Below are positions 7,327-15,469 of a stretch of DNA of 20,595 nucleotides, piece by piece. Origin of the DNA: Cyclobacteriaceae bacterium. Lineage in GTDB: Bacteria; Bacteroidota; Bacteroidia; Cytophagales; Cyclobacteriaceae. A program made the position numbers and the translations under genes. The notes beneath the pieces are model-generated. The model saw only the letters and a program-made list of their open reading frames with translations. It had not been told where the DNA came from and searched no databases. Where the stretch lies: positions 1-20,595 of the forward strand of contig JANQPK010000422.1 in the NCBI GenBank assembly GCA_028289505.1, written 5' to 3'. Position 1 is the first letter of the stretch, and each line of letters starts with the position of its first letter.

Positions 7327-9714
7327 TTATTCCGCCTTCAGGCTCTCCACTGGGTTAATGTTGGCTGCCTTGAGTGTTTGAAAACCCACAGTCAACCAAG
7401 CGATCAAGAGGGTAATTCCTGCTACCAACGGAAAGATCCACCAGTGAAGGTCGATTCGATAAGCAAAGCCATCAAGCCATTTTGCTGCAATCAGGTAACT
7501 GATGGGTGTGGCAATCAAAATTCCCGTCAACACAATTTTGATGAACCCTTTGGAAAACAGGCTTACCACACTCCATGAATTGGCACCAAGGATTTTTCTA
7601 ATGCCAATTTCTTTGGTTCTTCGCTCCACAATAAAAGCGGTCAGCCCCAATAGACCCAAACAGGAAATGACTATGGCCAGTATGGCAAAGTATTTCAACA
7701 GTGTCGATACTCGATTTTCAGACTGGTATAAAGCCTGGTAATCCTCATCCGCAAAACCATAGTCAAACACATATCCGGGATTGAAGTCAGCATATAATTG
7801 CTCGATGGCAGAAATAGCTTCTTTTTCTTGCCCAGCCCTTATTTTGATCCAAATATGATTCCCATAATTGTCTTGAGATCCGAATTTCTTAATAATGCAG
7901 GGTTCCACCGGCTTGTAAAAAGAATGGGTATGAAAGTCCCTGGCAATTCCTACAATCTCCACATCATCACCCCAGAATCTCAGCGTTTGACCGATAGGAT
8001 TTTCAAGGCCCATCTTCTTCACAGCGGTTTCGTTCAGAATTACTTTTAGGGAATCAGCTCCGAACTCCGGAGAAAATGATCTTCCTTCTTTTATCTGAAT
8101 GCCAAAAGTTTCAATAAAGTAATAATTGGTAATAATGGGATTGATGATCATTGGCAAATTCTCCGGGCGCCCTTCCCAATCGATACCTCCGGTTCTGTTT
8201 TCAGCGCCAAACAATGTGTAATTGGAATTGGCAGCCTGAACTACTGTGGGAAGTTGTCTTACCTCCGATAAGAAAACATCAACCCTATCATTGGACATAC
8301 CCTGTTGTTTAATGGACAAGATATGTTCTCTATCCAGGCCCAAGTTCTTGGTAGTGACATAGTTCATCTGCTGGTATACCACCAAAATGGAAACAATTAA
8401 CAAGAAGGATATGGCAAACTGAAAGACTACCAATCCGTTGCGTGTCCATAGTTCCCCGAAGGAGAGATTCAATTTTCCTTTTAGCACTTCAATTGGCTTA
8501 AATCCAGAAAGATACAATGCAGGATAGGTGCTGGAAAGCAGTCCTGTAATCATGGAGATCCCCAGAAATGATGCAATTAGGCTTAAATCCAATCTAAGGG
8601 AGATTTGCTTATTGGTAATTTCATTGAAAAAGGGGAGCAATAGAAAGACTAACAATAGTGCGGCTAACAACGCCAGGGATGACATTACCAAAGATTCAAG
8701 CACAAATTGGTATATAAGACTTTGGCGGGCTGCACCCAGGGTTTTCTTCACCCCGATTTCCTTTACCCTGATGCTGGCCTTGGCGGTCGCCAGGTTCATG
8801 AAGTTTATGCTAGCAATAATCAAAATTAAGATGGCTACCCCGGAGAAACCCCACACATAGGTAATCCTCCCCCCGGATGGCACACCATTTTCATAATTCC
8901 CATGGAGATATTTTGAAGAATATCTTTGCAACATGAATTGTCGTTCCCAATCAGTGTTTTCATTACAGAGTCGATTAATCTTTTCTTCAAGTACTGGTAG
9001 CGCTGTACCTGGTCTCAATGCTAGGGCTGTAGTTCCTTGGTCATTGCTCCATAACATCATTCCAGGATTGTGTTCAATATAAAAATCCAAGTTCATCAGC
9101 ACATCGAATTGTTCTGTGGAATTGGCTGGAAGATTCTCAAATACACCAGTAACGGTAAGCTGCTTGGTCATGTCATAATTATCACCTGCCTTCTGTTCCC
9201 ATTGAATAACCTTGCCCATCGCAACTTCGGTAGTCTTAAACAATTTAATGGCCAGATCTTCGGAGATAACCGCTGCGTATTTGTCGGATAGTACTTTGGT
9301 TTTATCTCCATGAAGTAATGGAAAATTAAACAGTTGCAGATAGTATCGATCTGCATACATAGGGATAGCTTTCAGATGTTCATCATTTACCCTAACGTTT
9401 CCCTCATATGTAATATGAGTTTTGTAGCAAGTTATGCTGGTAACTTCGGGTAAGGCCTCCCTGATAGATTCCGCCAGTGGTCCCGGAACCCAGTCACCCA
9501 CAGATATGCCTGTAGGGGTATGGAGTTTCCTCATGAGTTGGTACAAATGGGCATCATTTTCGTGAAACTTATCCGTACTGAGTTCATCCTGAACCCACAA
9601 AAAAATAAGCAGTGTACAAGTTAAACCGGTCGACAATCCAAGAAGGTTGATCCAGAATGAGCCTCGGTTTCTTAGAAAGCTTCGGAAGGTGATTAGTAAG
9701 TTGTGTCGTAGCAT
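7327..9714 (-). CDS. MacB/FtsX-type ABC transporter permease (double FtsX domain)
   Basis: Inner-membrane protein of 795 residues, the usual length for Bacteroidota 'antimicrobial peptide' ABC permeases. The order is: N-terminal helix (FWINLLGLSTGLTCTLLIFLW, about 20-40), periplasmic MacB_PCD domain, and first FtsX domain with three helices (about 285-415) containing ASIRVKEIGVKKTLGAAR. A central helix near 430-450 (FQFAISFLLIVSILVVYQQM), a second periplasmic domain and a second FtsX domain (RRTKEIGIRKILGANSWSVV) follow; the protein ends NPVESLKAE. These proteins are mechanotransmission-type permeases needing a separate ATPase; none is adjacent, so the partner must be elsewhere. The gene converges with the small-gene cluster on its left. 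A 14-bp direct repeat flanks it (7270-7283 and 9924-9937). Confidence 0.93.
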   Translation of the reverse strand: MLRHNLLITFRSFLRNRGSFWINLLGLSTGLTCTLLIFLWVQDELSTDKFHENDAHLYQLMRKLHTPTGISVGDWVPGPLAESIREALPEVTSITCYKTHITYEGNVRVNDEHLKAIPMYADRYYLQLFNFPLLHGDKTKVLSDKYAAVISEDLAIKLFKTTEVAMGKVIQWEQKAGDNYDMTKQLTVTGVFENLPANSTEQFDVLMNLDFYIEHNPGMMLWSNDQGTTALALRPGTALPVLEEKINRLCNENTDWERQFMLQRYSSKYLHGNYENGVPSGGRITYVWGFSGVAILILIIASINFMNLATAKASIRVKEIGVKKTLGAARQSLIYQFVLESLVMSSLALLAALLLVFLLLPFFNEITNKQISLRLDLSLIASFLGISMITGLLSSTYPALYLSGFKPIEVLKGKLNLSFGELWTRNGLVVFQFAISFLLIVSILVVYQQMNYVTTKNLGLDREHILSIKQQGMSNDRVDVFLSEVRQLPTVVQAANSNYTLFGAENRTGGIDWEGRPENLPMIINPIITNYYFIETFGIQIKEGRSFSPEFGADSLKVILNETAVKKMGLENPIGQTLRFWGDDVEIVGIARDFHTHSFYKPVEPCIIKKFGSQDNYGNHIWIKIRAGQEKEAISAIEQLYADFNPGYVFDYGFADEDYQALYQSENRVSTLLKYFAILAIVISCLGLLGLTAFIVERRTKEIGIRKILGANSWSVVSLFSKGFIKIVLTGILIATPISYLIAAKWLDGFAYRIDLHWWIFPLVAGITLLIAWLTVGFQTLKAANINPVESLKAE

Positions 9715-9902
9715 GACCTTTAATTCGAATAAGAGCTATACGTTTCTACTGAAAAGACTATGGGACATCCATAAGGTTGCATCAGAATCAGTTGATAGTC
9801 ACTTGCTAGAAATTGTGTTTGTAGTGTGGATTAAAAGCTATTGAAAGTTCATATCTTCAAAAGCTCGGGTTCAGATATTTTTGATCGGATTACCTATTAC
9901 GG

Positions 9903-9950
9903 GGCAGGAGAATGTTTAACTCAACCGGCTGCTTTTGGTATTCTCCTGCC
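9903..9950. repeat. 11-bp perfect inverted repeat with a 26-nt loop
   Basis: GGCAGGAGAAT (9903-9913) is the exact reverse complement of ATTCTCCTGCC (9940-9950). A short TTT run follows on the plus strand. It lies between the ABC permease start and the recombinase remnant. It could be a transcription terminator for leftward or rightward transcripts, or a relic of the mobile element; the long loop makes an efficient intrinsic terminator doubtful. Confidence 0.6.
9924..9937 (+). repeat. Right copy of a 14-bp direct repeat flanking the ABC permease gene
   Basis: ACCGGCTGCTTTTG occurs here, inside the loop of the inverted repeat, and again at 7270-7283. Similarity continues loosely for about 17 more bases (TAT..T.CTGCCT). 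The two copies bracket the 2.4-kb permease gene. Meaning uncertain. Confidence 0.45.
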
Positions 9951-9990
9951 TTTCATTAAATAACGATATATACTCCCAGTGTCCGGTCTT

Positions 9991-10303
9991 TCAACCTACT
10001 TTTAAATAGATAGACATTTGAAAATAAGGTTGGGTAATTTCAAACCAAACAGGAATCTTAGTCTTTTTCTGAATTATTATTGCCCGACTTGAGACTATTG
10101 AGCAATTAGCTACATCCTTTACCTTCGAAGAGGATCAAATCGCAACTGCGAAGCTTACTATCGATTGCAAGATTAAACAATGCGAGATCCCGCACTCGGC
10201 CTACCATTCCAACCTGATCCGGATGGCATATTTCCTTCAGTTTTAAAGACCATGATGATATGCCAAAACGGGGAGCATTACAAATTGAGGGACAGAAGTA
10301 CAT
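9991..10303 (-). pseudogene. Decayed tyrosine recombinase (phage-type integrase) remnant
   Basis: Two overlapping minus-strand frames together recall the N-terminal third of a widespread tyrosine recombinase family. The first frame (about 10252 down to 10127) reads SLKLKEICHPDQV, then GRVRDLALFNLAIDSKLRSCDL. The second (about 10125 down to 10033) reads KVKDVANCSIVSSR, then AIIIQKKTKIPVWFEIT. In intact relatives these segments are continuous (RDLALFNLAIDSKLRGCDLV, LKVRDV, RA.VIQKKTGRPVQFEIT). A one-base insertion near 10125 breaks the frame, a few residues are missing before GRVRDLA, and the frame stops at 9991-9993. The catalytic C-terminal domain (Arg-His-Tyr region) is absent. The family is recalled from its well-known wording; no search was run. 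It marks a former mobile element or integration event here. Confidence 0.78.
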
Positions 10304-10321
10304 ATAGACGGCCCAACTATT

Positions 10322-11107
10322 TTATTCACCCCCAATCAATGGATAATGGTCAAGTTCTGCATCTCGTTTATCTCTAAAATCAGGGGCATAATAGAAGAAT
10401 AATCGCAGTGTATGATTGGAATCGTACTGATAACCGCTGTATCTTTGTCTATATACTAACATATAACCAAAATCTAGCGATAGGTTCCTGCCCATTTTTT
10501 GCCTGATCCCTATGAAAAATCTGTTTTGGTCGAATGTATTATACACGATTTCTTTGCCAAAATGAACCAGTAATTCATTGGCAATGGTAAGCCTGGGAAG
10601 ATTATCGTTCCGAAAAATGGGGATGGTTGTCGAAAATAGAAATCGTAGCCTATTAGAAAATCTAACGCGATCAACGAAAGCGTCTTCATCTAGAACCTCG
10701 TGCCAGCGCTGTTCATTTCTAATTCTGAAAAGGAAAAACAGATTATTGAATTTTTCCCTCCATTGTAACTGTTGATATATTCTTTTCTCACCTGCAAAAT
10801 AATATCCATCATCAAATTCATTTGCGGACCAGAGGTGAGCTAATCCCCCTGCAAAAGTAAATCTATTGGAGAGCCAATACACTGCACCTAATCGTAAAAA
10901 ATAAAAGTTTGGGTCCTTTAAAAAATTTTCCCGGCGCATATGAAAATCTGCCATAAATCCCCAATGCTCATTAAATCTGCCAGTACTATTTATACTCCAC
11001 CAAAACTGAGTTTGGTGATTGATTTCTTTTTCTGTTTGAGCATTCACAAATTGTCCAATCAGTAAAATGCCAAAGATTAATGAAAGACACTTTAAAATAT
11101 TTTGCAC
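10322..11107 (-). CDS. DUF2490 family outer-membrane beta-barrel protein
   Basis: Exported protein of 261 residues with a Sec signal peptide (about 1-24, MQNILKCLSLIFGILLIG...NAQ). The mature part is rich in alternating aromatic strands: QTQFWWSINSTGRFNEHWGF, then LRLGAVYWLSNRFTFAGGLAH, RIRNEQRW, RFSNRLRFLFSTTIP and LSLDFGYMLVYRQ. This pattern and the WRE/RNEQRW core are typical of DUF2490, a porin-like barrel common in Bacteroidota. The start is a GTG at 11107, the only plausible one: the frame is open back to a stop at 11153-11155 but offers no ATG before the signal peptide. It is a stand-alone gene; its transported solute, if any, is unknown. Confidence 0.85.
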   Translation of the reverse strand: MQNILKCLSLIFGILLIGQFVNAQTEKEINHQTQFWWSINSTGRFNEHWGFMADFHMRRENFLKDPNFYFLRLGAVYWLSNRFTFAGGLAHLWSANEFDDGYYFAGEKRIYQQLQWREKFNNLFFLFRIRNEQRWHEVLDEDAFVDRVRFSNRLRFLFSTTIPIFRNDNLPRLTIANELLVHFGKEIVYNTFDQNRFFIGIRQKMGRNLSLDFGYMLVYRQRYSGYQYDSNHTLRLFFYYAPDFRDKRDAELDHYPLIGGE

Positions 11108-11411
11108 GCAATTGTTAAATAAATCATTGCATTCTACCAGTGAGATCGGCCCTCAGCCGCGTTTATGCATATGTTGAGTACAACAAGGCTTGACTTTATG
11201 GGATTGTTCCACTTCGAAAGTTAATAGATCAAGAAGCATAAGTCATGCTTATATAGAAGATATCTTACCTAAAAACATTTCATATTGACCAACGTAATAG
11301 TGAAACCATTTATGTTCGGTATTGTTGATCAATGGTTTACTGACCTACCGGGTTATTGTTTAGGTTTCCAGTCCCATAAGTACTTTTTTTTGTGAAAGAA
11401 CCAGTAGCCAA
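11108..11411. other. Intergenic region between the DUF2490 gene and the cytochrome-like gene
   Basis: Roughly 300 bp with no credible gene. It holds the 3' end of the SGNH/cytochrome operon and the promoter of the DUF2490 gene. The only structures seen are the inverted repeat at 11299-11341 and a 6-bp hairpin (CCAGTA/TACTGG, 11401-11418) that overlaps the operon's stop codon. Confidence 0.5.
11299..11341 (-). terminator. Inverted repeat, possible terminator of the SGNH/cytochrome operon
   Basis: AGTGAAACCATT (11299-11310) pairs with AATGGTTTACT (11331-11341) with one bulged base and a 20-nt loop, about 70 bp past the stop of the 999-residue gene. No U-run follows on the minus strand, so termination is only a guess. 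Confidence 0.3.
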
Positions 11412-14411
11412 TTACTGGCTTACACCAAGCTCTGTTAGATATTTCAGGAGATCTATGAATTCTTCTTCCGGTAGAGTCTCTACCAATCCGGATGGCATCA
11501 TTGACATTTTGCTGGTTTCCCGGGATTTAATTTTGCTTTTTTGGATAGAAACTTCCGATCCCGCGGCAGTCTTAATGATGATCTTATTAGCGTCTTCGAA
11601 ACTAACAGCACCTTGATAAAAGTCGCCGTCTACTGTGGTGATGGTAGAAGATTTATAGCCTTCTTTTATTTTTTTACTGGGCTCCAGCAAAGATTCAATA
11701 ATGTAGTCAGCTGGTGCACTAGCACCTATGCTACCCAAGTCGGGGCCGATGTCGGTAAGACCTTCGCCTTTAATCTTATGGCAGGATACACAGGCAAGCT
11801 CAGGCCTTAGGTACACCGTTTTACCATTTACCGCATCACCATCCTTTATTTTTGCCAGCAGTGCAACTGTATTTTGTTGGTAATTCGAATCATTGGATTC
11901 GATTGCCACATTACCCGCATTGGCCAGGGCCGCCATTAATACTTCCACCCCTTCCCGATCAGATACCTGCACAATTCGAATGGCGTGCATAGCAGTTTGC
12001 GGCGGAATGGTTTTTCCTTCTAAATCATGGCTTAAGGCCCTGAAAGCGCCTTCTCTGCGGATGATTTGCCTGATAAGGTATCGAATAGATTCTTCATCCA
12101 TTTCTCTGGTCAAGGTGTTGGCTATGGCCTCAATTCCTTGCTCCAAGTCAATTTTTACCAGGGCGTATACCGCGAGCTTGGTGGTGTTGACCGAAATATC
12201 TTGATCAATGGTTTGCCGCAGGAAATCACCAATATCTCCAGTACCGATCATGGCCAATGCATCTGCAGCACTGCGGTTTACACTATAGCTTACATGCTCC
12301 CGTCTAAGATTTAGTTTTAACTGATCAGTGAATTCCTCCATTTTCCAATGGCCTGTCAAAGCACAGGCAATGGCAACATCATCATCTTTGGTGGAGCGGA
12401 AAAGCTGTTGCAATGCCTCAGTTTTATTTTCATCAGGAAATACGCTTCTCTCACTCGCTGCAGTCAACAGACCCGTTGCTGCCATGTTGGTGTGTTGATT
12501 GCCTGGTGAACTGACCATATCAGTTAGGAAATTTAGCTGCTCCGGGTTGGCAAGTCGACCTAAAACGGCTAAAATCTCTGGATCTGGCTTTTCACTTTGC
12601 TTAAATAAATCGATCAATGGCTGTGCAGCCCTGGGATCTTCAGTACTCATAAGGGCAAATAACCAGGCACTATCATCTGTTTTAGTACTTATGGCGTTTT
12701 CCAAGAGGGAAGTGAGCCAATATTTGGAAAGCATGCGGCAAGTTTGACGCAGTGCAAAGGAGTAAGAGGCATCCATATTGTCACTGTATGCAAGCAAGGC
12801 AATATCGAAGGCTTCAGTGGATGAGAATTGGCTCAATGCTGTAATGGCTTCTCGCCGCACCGAGGCGTCGTCATCTTGTGCTGCCTCTTGCAACAGGTCG
12901 AGAGCCCCTGGTACTTTTTCATTCCAGTAATACAACACCCTGGCTGCCGCAGCGCGAGCCCCAGCGTTTGTCGATTTCATTACTAACCTCAACAACGCTG
13001 CATCTATCAAGTTCAGTGTCTGCACCGTCCACAGTGCCTCCAGGCAGTGGTGTTCATAGTTTGAATCCTGCGGGTCTAAGGCCTTCACCCATTGGTCAAT
13101 TGCGACCATCACATATTCTGAATCTCTGATTTTTAGAGTTTGCTTGGCCATCAACCGCACCCAATTCTCCTCCGCCTTTAGCAGCTCGAGCAATTCATTA
13201 ATGCTGGAGCCCTTGTAATCCGGCTTTTCCAGCAAGGGTCTTCCCTTGGCGGTAATCCTCCATATTCTTCCATGCTGATGATCCCTTCTTTCATCTCTGA
13301 AGTCTACCTCTCCATGCTGGATTACCGGACTATACCAGTCCGCGATGTACAAAGCACCATCAGGACCCATGGCCAAATCTACCGGTCGGAAAGACTTATG
13401 GGATGACCTCAGAAAAGTGGGCTCCAGCTTGGCTTTGTAGGAGCTTCCTTCTTTTTCCAGGGAGTAACGGTCGGTAATATTTGCCCGGAAATCATTGGTT
13501 ATGATATCACCTGTCCAGGATGGAGGAAAGTGCTTTCCGCTAATGATTTCAATACCACTGGCTTTGGGGCTTTTGGGAGTCAACGCCGGCAAGGACTGTG
13601 ACTCACCTGGGGATGCCCTGAATACCGCATTGGGGAAACTGTGTCCAAAACCGGTGCCTGCGCCATCAGACTCGAAAGACTGTCCCCAGTAACTGACTGC
13701 ATGCCCCCAGGGGTTTATATACCCTTTGGTGAAAATCTCTAAGCGTCGTGTATCCACATCGTAGGTCCATAGACCTCCACCGTTGAGGTGTCTGGGTCCA
13801 TAGGCGGTTTCCACGTGCGAAGAAATATAGTAACCCTGAAGCAGATACATCTTCCCTCCTGGCCCCCAGCCCAGGCGATGTAGGGTATGGTGTGTATCCT
13901 CGGTGCCAAATCCGGAAAGCAGCACCTCAGATTCGTCTGCCTTGCCATCACCATCGGTGTCACTTAAGTGAATGAGTTTGTCCCCGTTGGCTACGTAAGC
14001 ACCACCTTGGTTATCGGGAAGTACCCCACCTGGAATAATTAGCTTGTCATAGAAAATGGAAGACTTATCGGCTACTCCGTCATTGTCGGTATCTTCCAGA
14101 ACAATGATCTGGTCGCTGGGTTCCTCATTTACGTTAAGCTGAGGATAGATATGACTGCCACATACCCAAAGCCTGCCATCACTATCAAAATTCATTTGAA
14201 CAGGTTTTTCTATCATTGGTGTGGCCGCATAGAGGCTTATTTCAAAGCCGTCAAGTAGAGAAAAAGATGCTAACTCTTTCTCAAGATTGGGTGGATCGAT
14301 ACTGTTTAAGTCTTCAAAGGCACGATAGGTGGCATTTTGAGCCGATGACCATGGTGCCAGTAAGCAGATCAAAGCAACTAGTATGAGTTTTCTATTGATG
14401 ATTCTTATCAT
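11412..14411 (-). CDS. PVC-type heme-binding CxxCH protein: beta-propeller, HEAT repeats, C-terminal cytochrome c
   Basis: Secreted protein of 999 residues. After a signal peptide (1-24 or so, ending SSA) comes a sugar-dehydrogenase-like beta-propeller of about 380 residues. It opens FSLLDGFEISLYAATPMIEK and includes GWGPGGKMYLLQGYY and MGPDGALYIADWYSPVIQHG. Two calcium-loop-like motifs are embedded: DTDNDGVAD (107-115) and DTDGDGKAD (151-159). The middle is alpha-helical HEAT-like repeats (about 410-860). The end is a cytochrome c domain with heme motif CVSCH (874-878), DIGPDLGSIG, and likely axial Met in MMPSG (971-972). This architecture is known from Planctomycetes and Bacteroidota ('PVC-type', DUF7133). 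The ATG overlaps the upstream SGNH gene stop by 4 bp (ATGA). A periplasmic oxidoreductase role is probable; the substrate is unknown. Confidence 0.9.
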   Translation of the reverse strand: MIRIINRKLILVALICLLAPWSSAQNATYRAFEDLNSIDPPNLEKELASFSLLDGFEISLYAATPMIEKPVQMNFDSDGRLWVCGSHIYPQLNVNEEPSDQIIVLEDTDNDGVADKSSIFYDKLIIPGGVLPDNQGGAYVANGDKLIHLSDTDGDGKADESEVLLSGFGTEDTHHTLHRLGWGPGGKMYLLQGYYISSHVETAYGPRHLNGGGLWTYDVDTRRLEIFTKGYINPWGHAVSYWGQSFESDGAGTGFGHSFPNAVFRASPGESQSLPALTPKSPKASGIEIISGKHFPPSWTGDIITNDFRANITDRYSLEKEGSSYKAKLEPTFLRSSHKSFRPVDLAMGPDGALYIADWYSPVIQHGEVDFRDERRDHQHGRIWRITAKGRPLLEKPDYKGSSINELLELLKAEENWVRLMAKQTLKIRDSEYVMVAIDQWVKALDPQDSNYEHHCLEALWTVQTLNLIDAALLRLVMKSTNAGARAAAARVLYYWNEKVPGALDLLQEAAQDDDASVRREAITALSQFSSTEAFDIALLAYSDNMDASYSFALRQTCRMLSKYWLTSLLENAISTKTDDSAWLFALMSTEDPRAAQPLIDLFKQSEKPDPEILAVLGRLANPEQLNFLTDMVSSPGNQHTNMAATGLLTAASERSVFPDENKTEALQQLFRSTKDDDVAIACALTGHWKMEEFTDQLKLNLRREHVSYSVNRSAADALAMIGTGDIGDFLRQTIDQDISVNTTKLAVYALVKIDLEQGIEAIANTLTREMDEESIRYLIRQIIRREGAFRALSHDLEGKTIPPQTAMHAIRIVQVSDREGVEVLMAALANAGNVAIESNDSNYQQNTVALLAKIKDGDAVNGKTVYLRPELACVSCHKIKGEGLTDIGPDLGSIGASAPADYIIESLLEPSKKIKEGYKSSTITTVDGDFYQGAVSFEDANKIIIKTAAGSEVSIQKSKIKSRETSKMSMMPSGLVETLPEEEFIDLLKYLTELGVSQ

Positions 14412-15328
14412 AGTTCCATTAATAGTGATTGAATAGCTGCTTCCTGTTGGCTAATAAAAGGTTCTATTTGTGCCGGCTCTTCCTGGGCTATGCGTTGTTC
14501 GTCTTTACGTTCCCCATAAACAAAAGCATCATTCCTGGGACGCCATCGATGAAAGAATAGGGTGTTCTTCTTGACAATGGTATTACGAATTTCATTAGCT
14601 TTCTCAGAGTCAATTTTGACCACAGGCGCGGGCAATTCCAAATCGTTTGCGATTACCGCAGCTGCTACCCGGTAACCATCAGCCGAAAGGTGTATGCCGT
14701 TCCTGGTATATCCATTTTCCTGACTAAAAGCAGTAAAGAGATCTACATAGCGGTAGCCGCTTTTCAAAGCCTGCTCTTTGGTAGCAACTGCATATTTCTC
14801 GAGCATTTGATTCCGGTTTGTTATGTGTGCAGTAGGTATACCAAACCCTTGCTCCATGGGAAAGGTTGAAATCAGCACCAATTCTGAACAGTGTTGGCTA
14901 AGCATTTCAAGCAGCTTATTAAGTCCGTTGCTATAGGCATCAAGTCCTGCTTCATCTTCGAAGGATTCATTAAAACCATAAGCGATAAAAATCTTGTCCG
15001 GATTAAGTTCCGATATTTGCTGGGCCAAAATTCCAAATCCATGGTCTGGATCACCAAATCGCCCACCTCCCCTTGCTCTGGTTCTGGCATGTGCAAACAC
15101 ATTGTCTCCGCTCCACCCGATGTTTCGAAAAGTGATGTTTTTATCCGGAAAACTGAGCGAGATCCTGGTTTCGATTTCACCGTTTTCAAAAGCATTCTCG
15201 AAGAAGGCATTACCCAGAAACACCACTTTTTCATCTTGCTTGAAATTGAGTACTTCCTCAGAGTTGCAAGCATTTAATAGCATTACCAATAGCAGTAAGG
15301 GTAGTTTAGCAGTGTGGTTTGATCTCAT
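14408..15328 (-). CDS. SGNH-like lipoprotein lacking the catalytic serine
   Basis: Lipoprotein of 306 residues: MRSNHTAKLPLLLLVMLLNAC gives lipobox Cys21. The fold follows the SGNH hydrolase blocks, but key residues differ. Block I reads FLGNAFFE, with Asn40-Ala41 where GDS is expected, so the nucleophilic Ser is absent. Block II Gly71 (NIGWSGDN) and block III Asn120 (AYGFNES) are kept. Block V is NGIHLS, with Asn210 where the catalytic Asp usually sits and His213 retained. Similar variants (GN in block I, GWSGD, FFHRWRP near the C-terminus) are known next to or fused with PVC-type cytochrome proteins in Planctomycetes. Here the stop overlaps the cytochrome gene's ATG (ATGA), so the two products are made together. 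It may be a binding protein or use unusual chemistry; esterase activity should not be assumed. Confidence 0.85.
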   Translation of the reverse strand: MRSNHTAKLPLLLLVMLLNACNSEEVLNFKQDEKVVFLGNAFFENAFENGEIETRISLSFPDKNITFRNIGWSGDNVFAHARTRARGGGRFGDPDHGFGILAQQISELNPDKIFIAYGFNESFEDEAGLDAYSNGLNKLLEMLSQHCSELVLISTFPMEQGFGIPTAHITNRNQMLEKYAVATKEQALKSGYRYVDLFTAFSQENGYTRNGIHLSADGYRVAAAVIANDLELPAPVVKIDSEKANEIRNTIVKKNTLFFHRWRPRNDAFVYGERKDEQRIAQEEPAQIEPFISQQEAAIQSLLMEL

Positions 15329-15428
15329 TTAGTTAGTGCTAATTTTAACAGCTCTGGAAACTAGTGGTTGCCAATAATAATTAAAACTGATCAAACACAT
15401 ACCTACAAGATACTTATTCTCTGAAGAT

Positions 15429-15451
15429 CAAAGCATCTCGGTTAGGCTTTG
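15429..15451 (-). terminator. Weak hairpin after the DNA-repair operon
   Basis: CAAAGC (15429-15434) and GCTTTG (15446-15451) form a 6-bp stem with an 11-nt loop, 19 bp past the PdeM stop. There is no U-run after it on the minus strand, so it is only a candidate end for the repair operon. Confidence 0.25.
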
Positions 15452-15469
15452 CTGGGAACAAAAATGGAT

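Larger units (their letters stand above)
9715..9990. other. Non-coding region upstream of the ABC permease gene
   Basis: About 275 bp with no supported gene on either strand; short frames here are not protein-like. It must contain the permease promoter on the minus strand, but no clear promoter motif was recognised. The inverted repeat at 9903-9950 is its only evident structure. Confidence 0.5.

Noticed and set aside
9647..9844. 65-codon plus-strand frame over the permease start
   Set aside because: Overlaps the permease N-terminus antisense and has no recognisable content.
10180..10377. 65-codon plus-strand frame near the DUF2490 gene
   Set aside because: Antisense to the recombinase remnant and the DUF2490 3' end; no protein-like features.
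11401..11418. CCAGTA/TACTGG hairpin at the stop codon of the cytochrome-like gene
   Set aside because: Short stem overlapping the stop codon without a U-tract on the minus strand; likely chance.
14891..15277. 128-codon plus-strand frame
   Set aside because: Antisense shadow of the SGNH-like lipoprotein, which has a signal peptide, family blocks and an operon junction.
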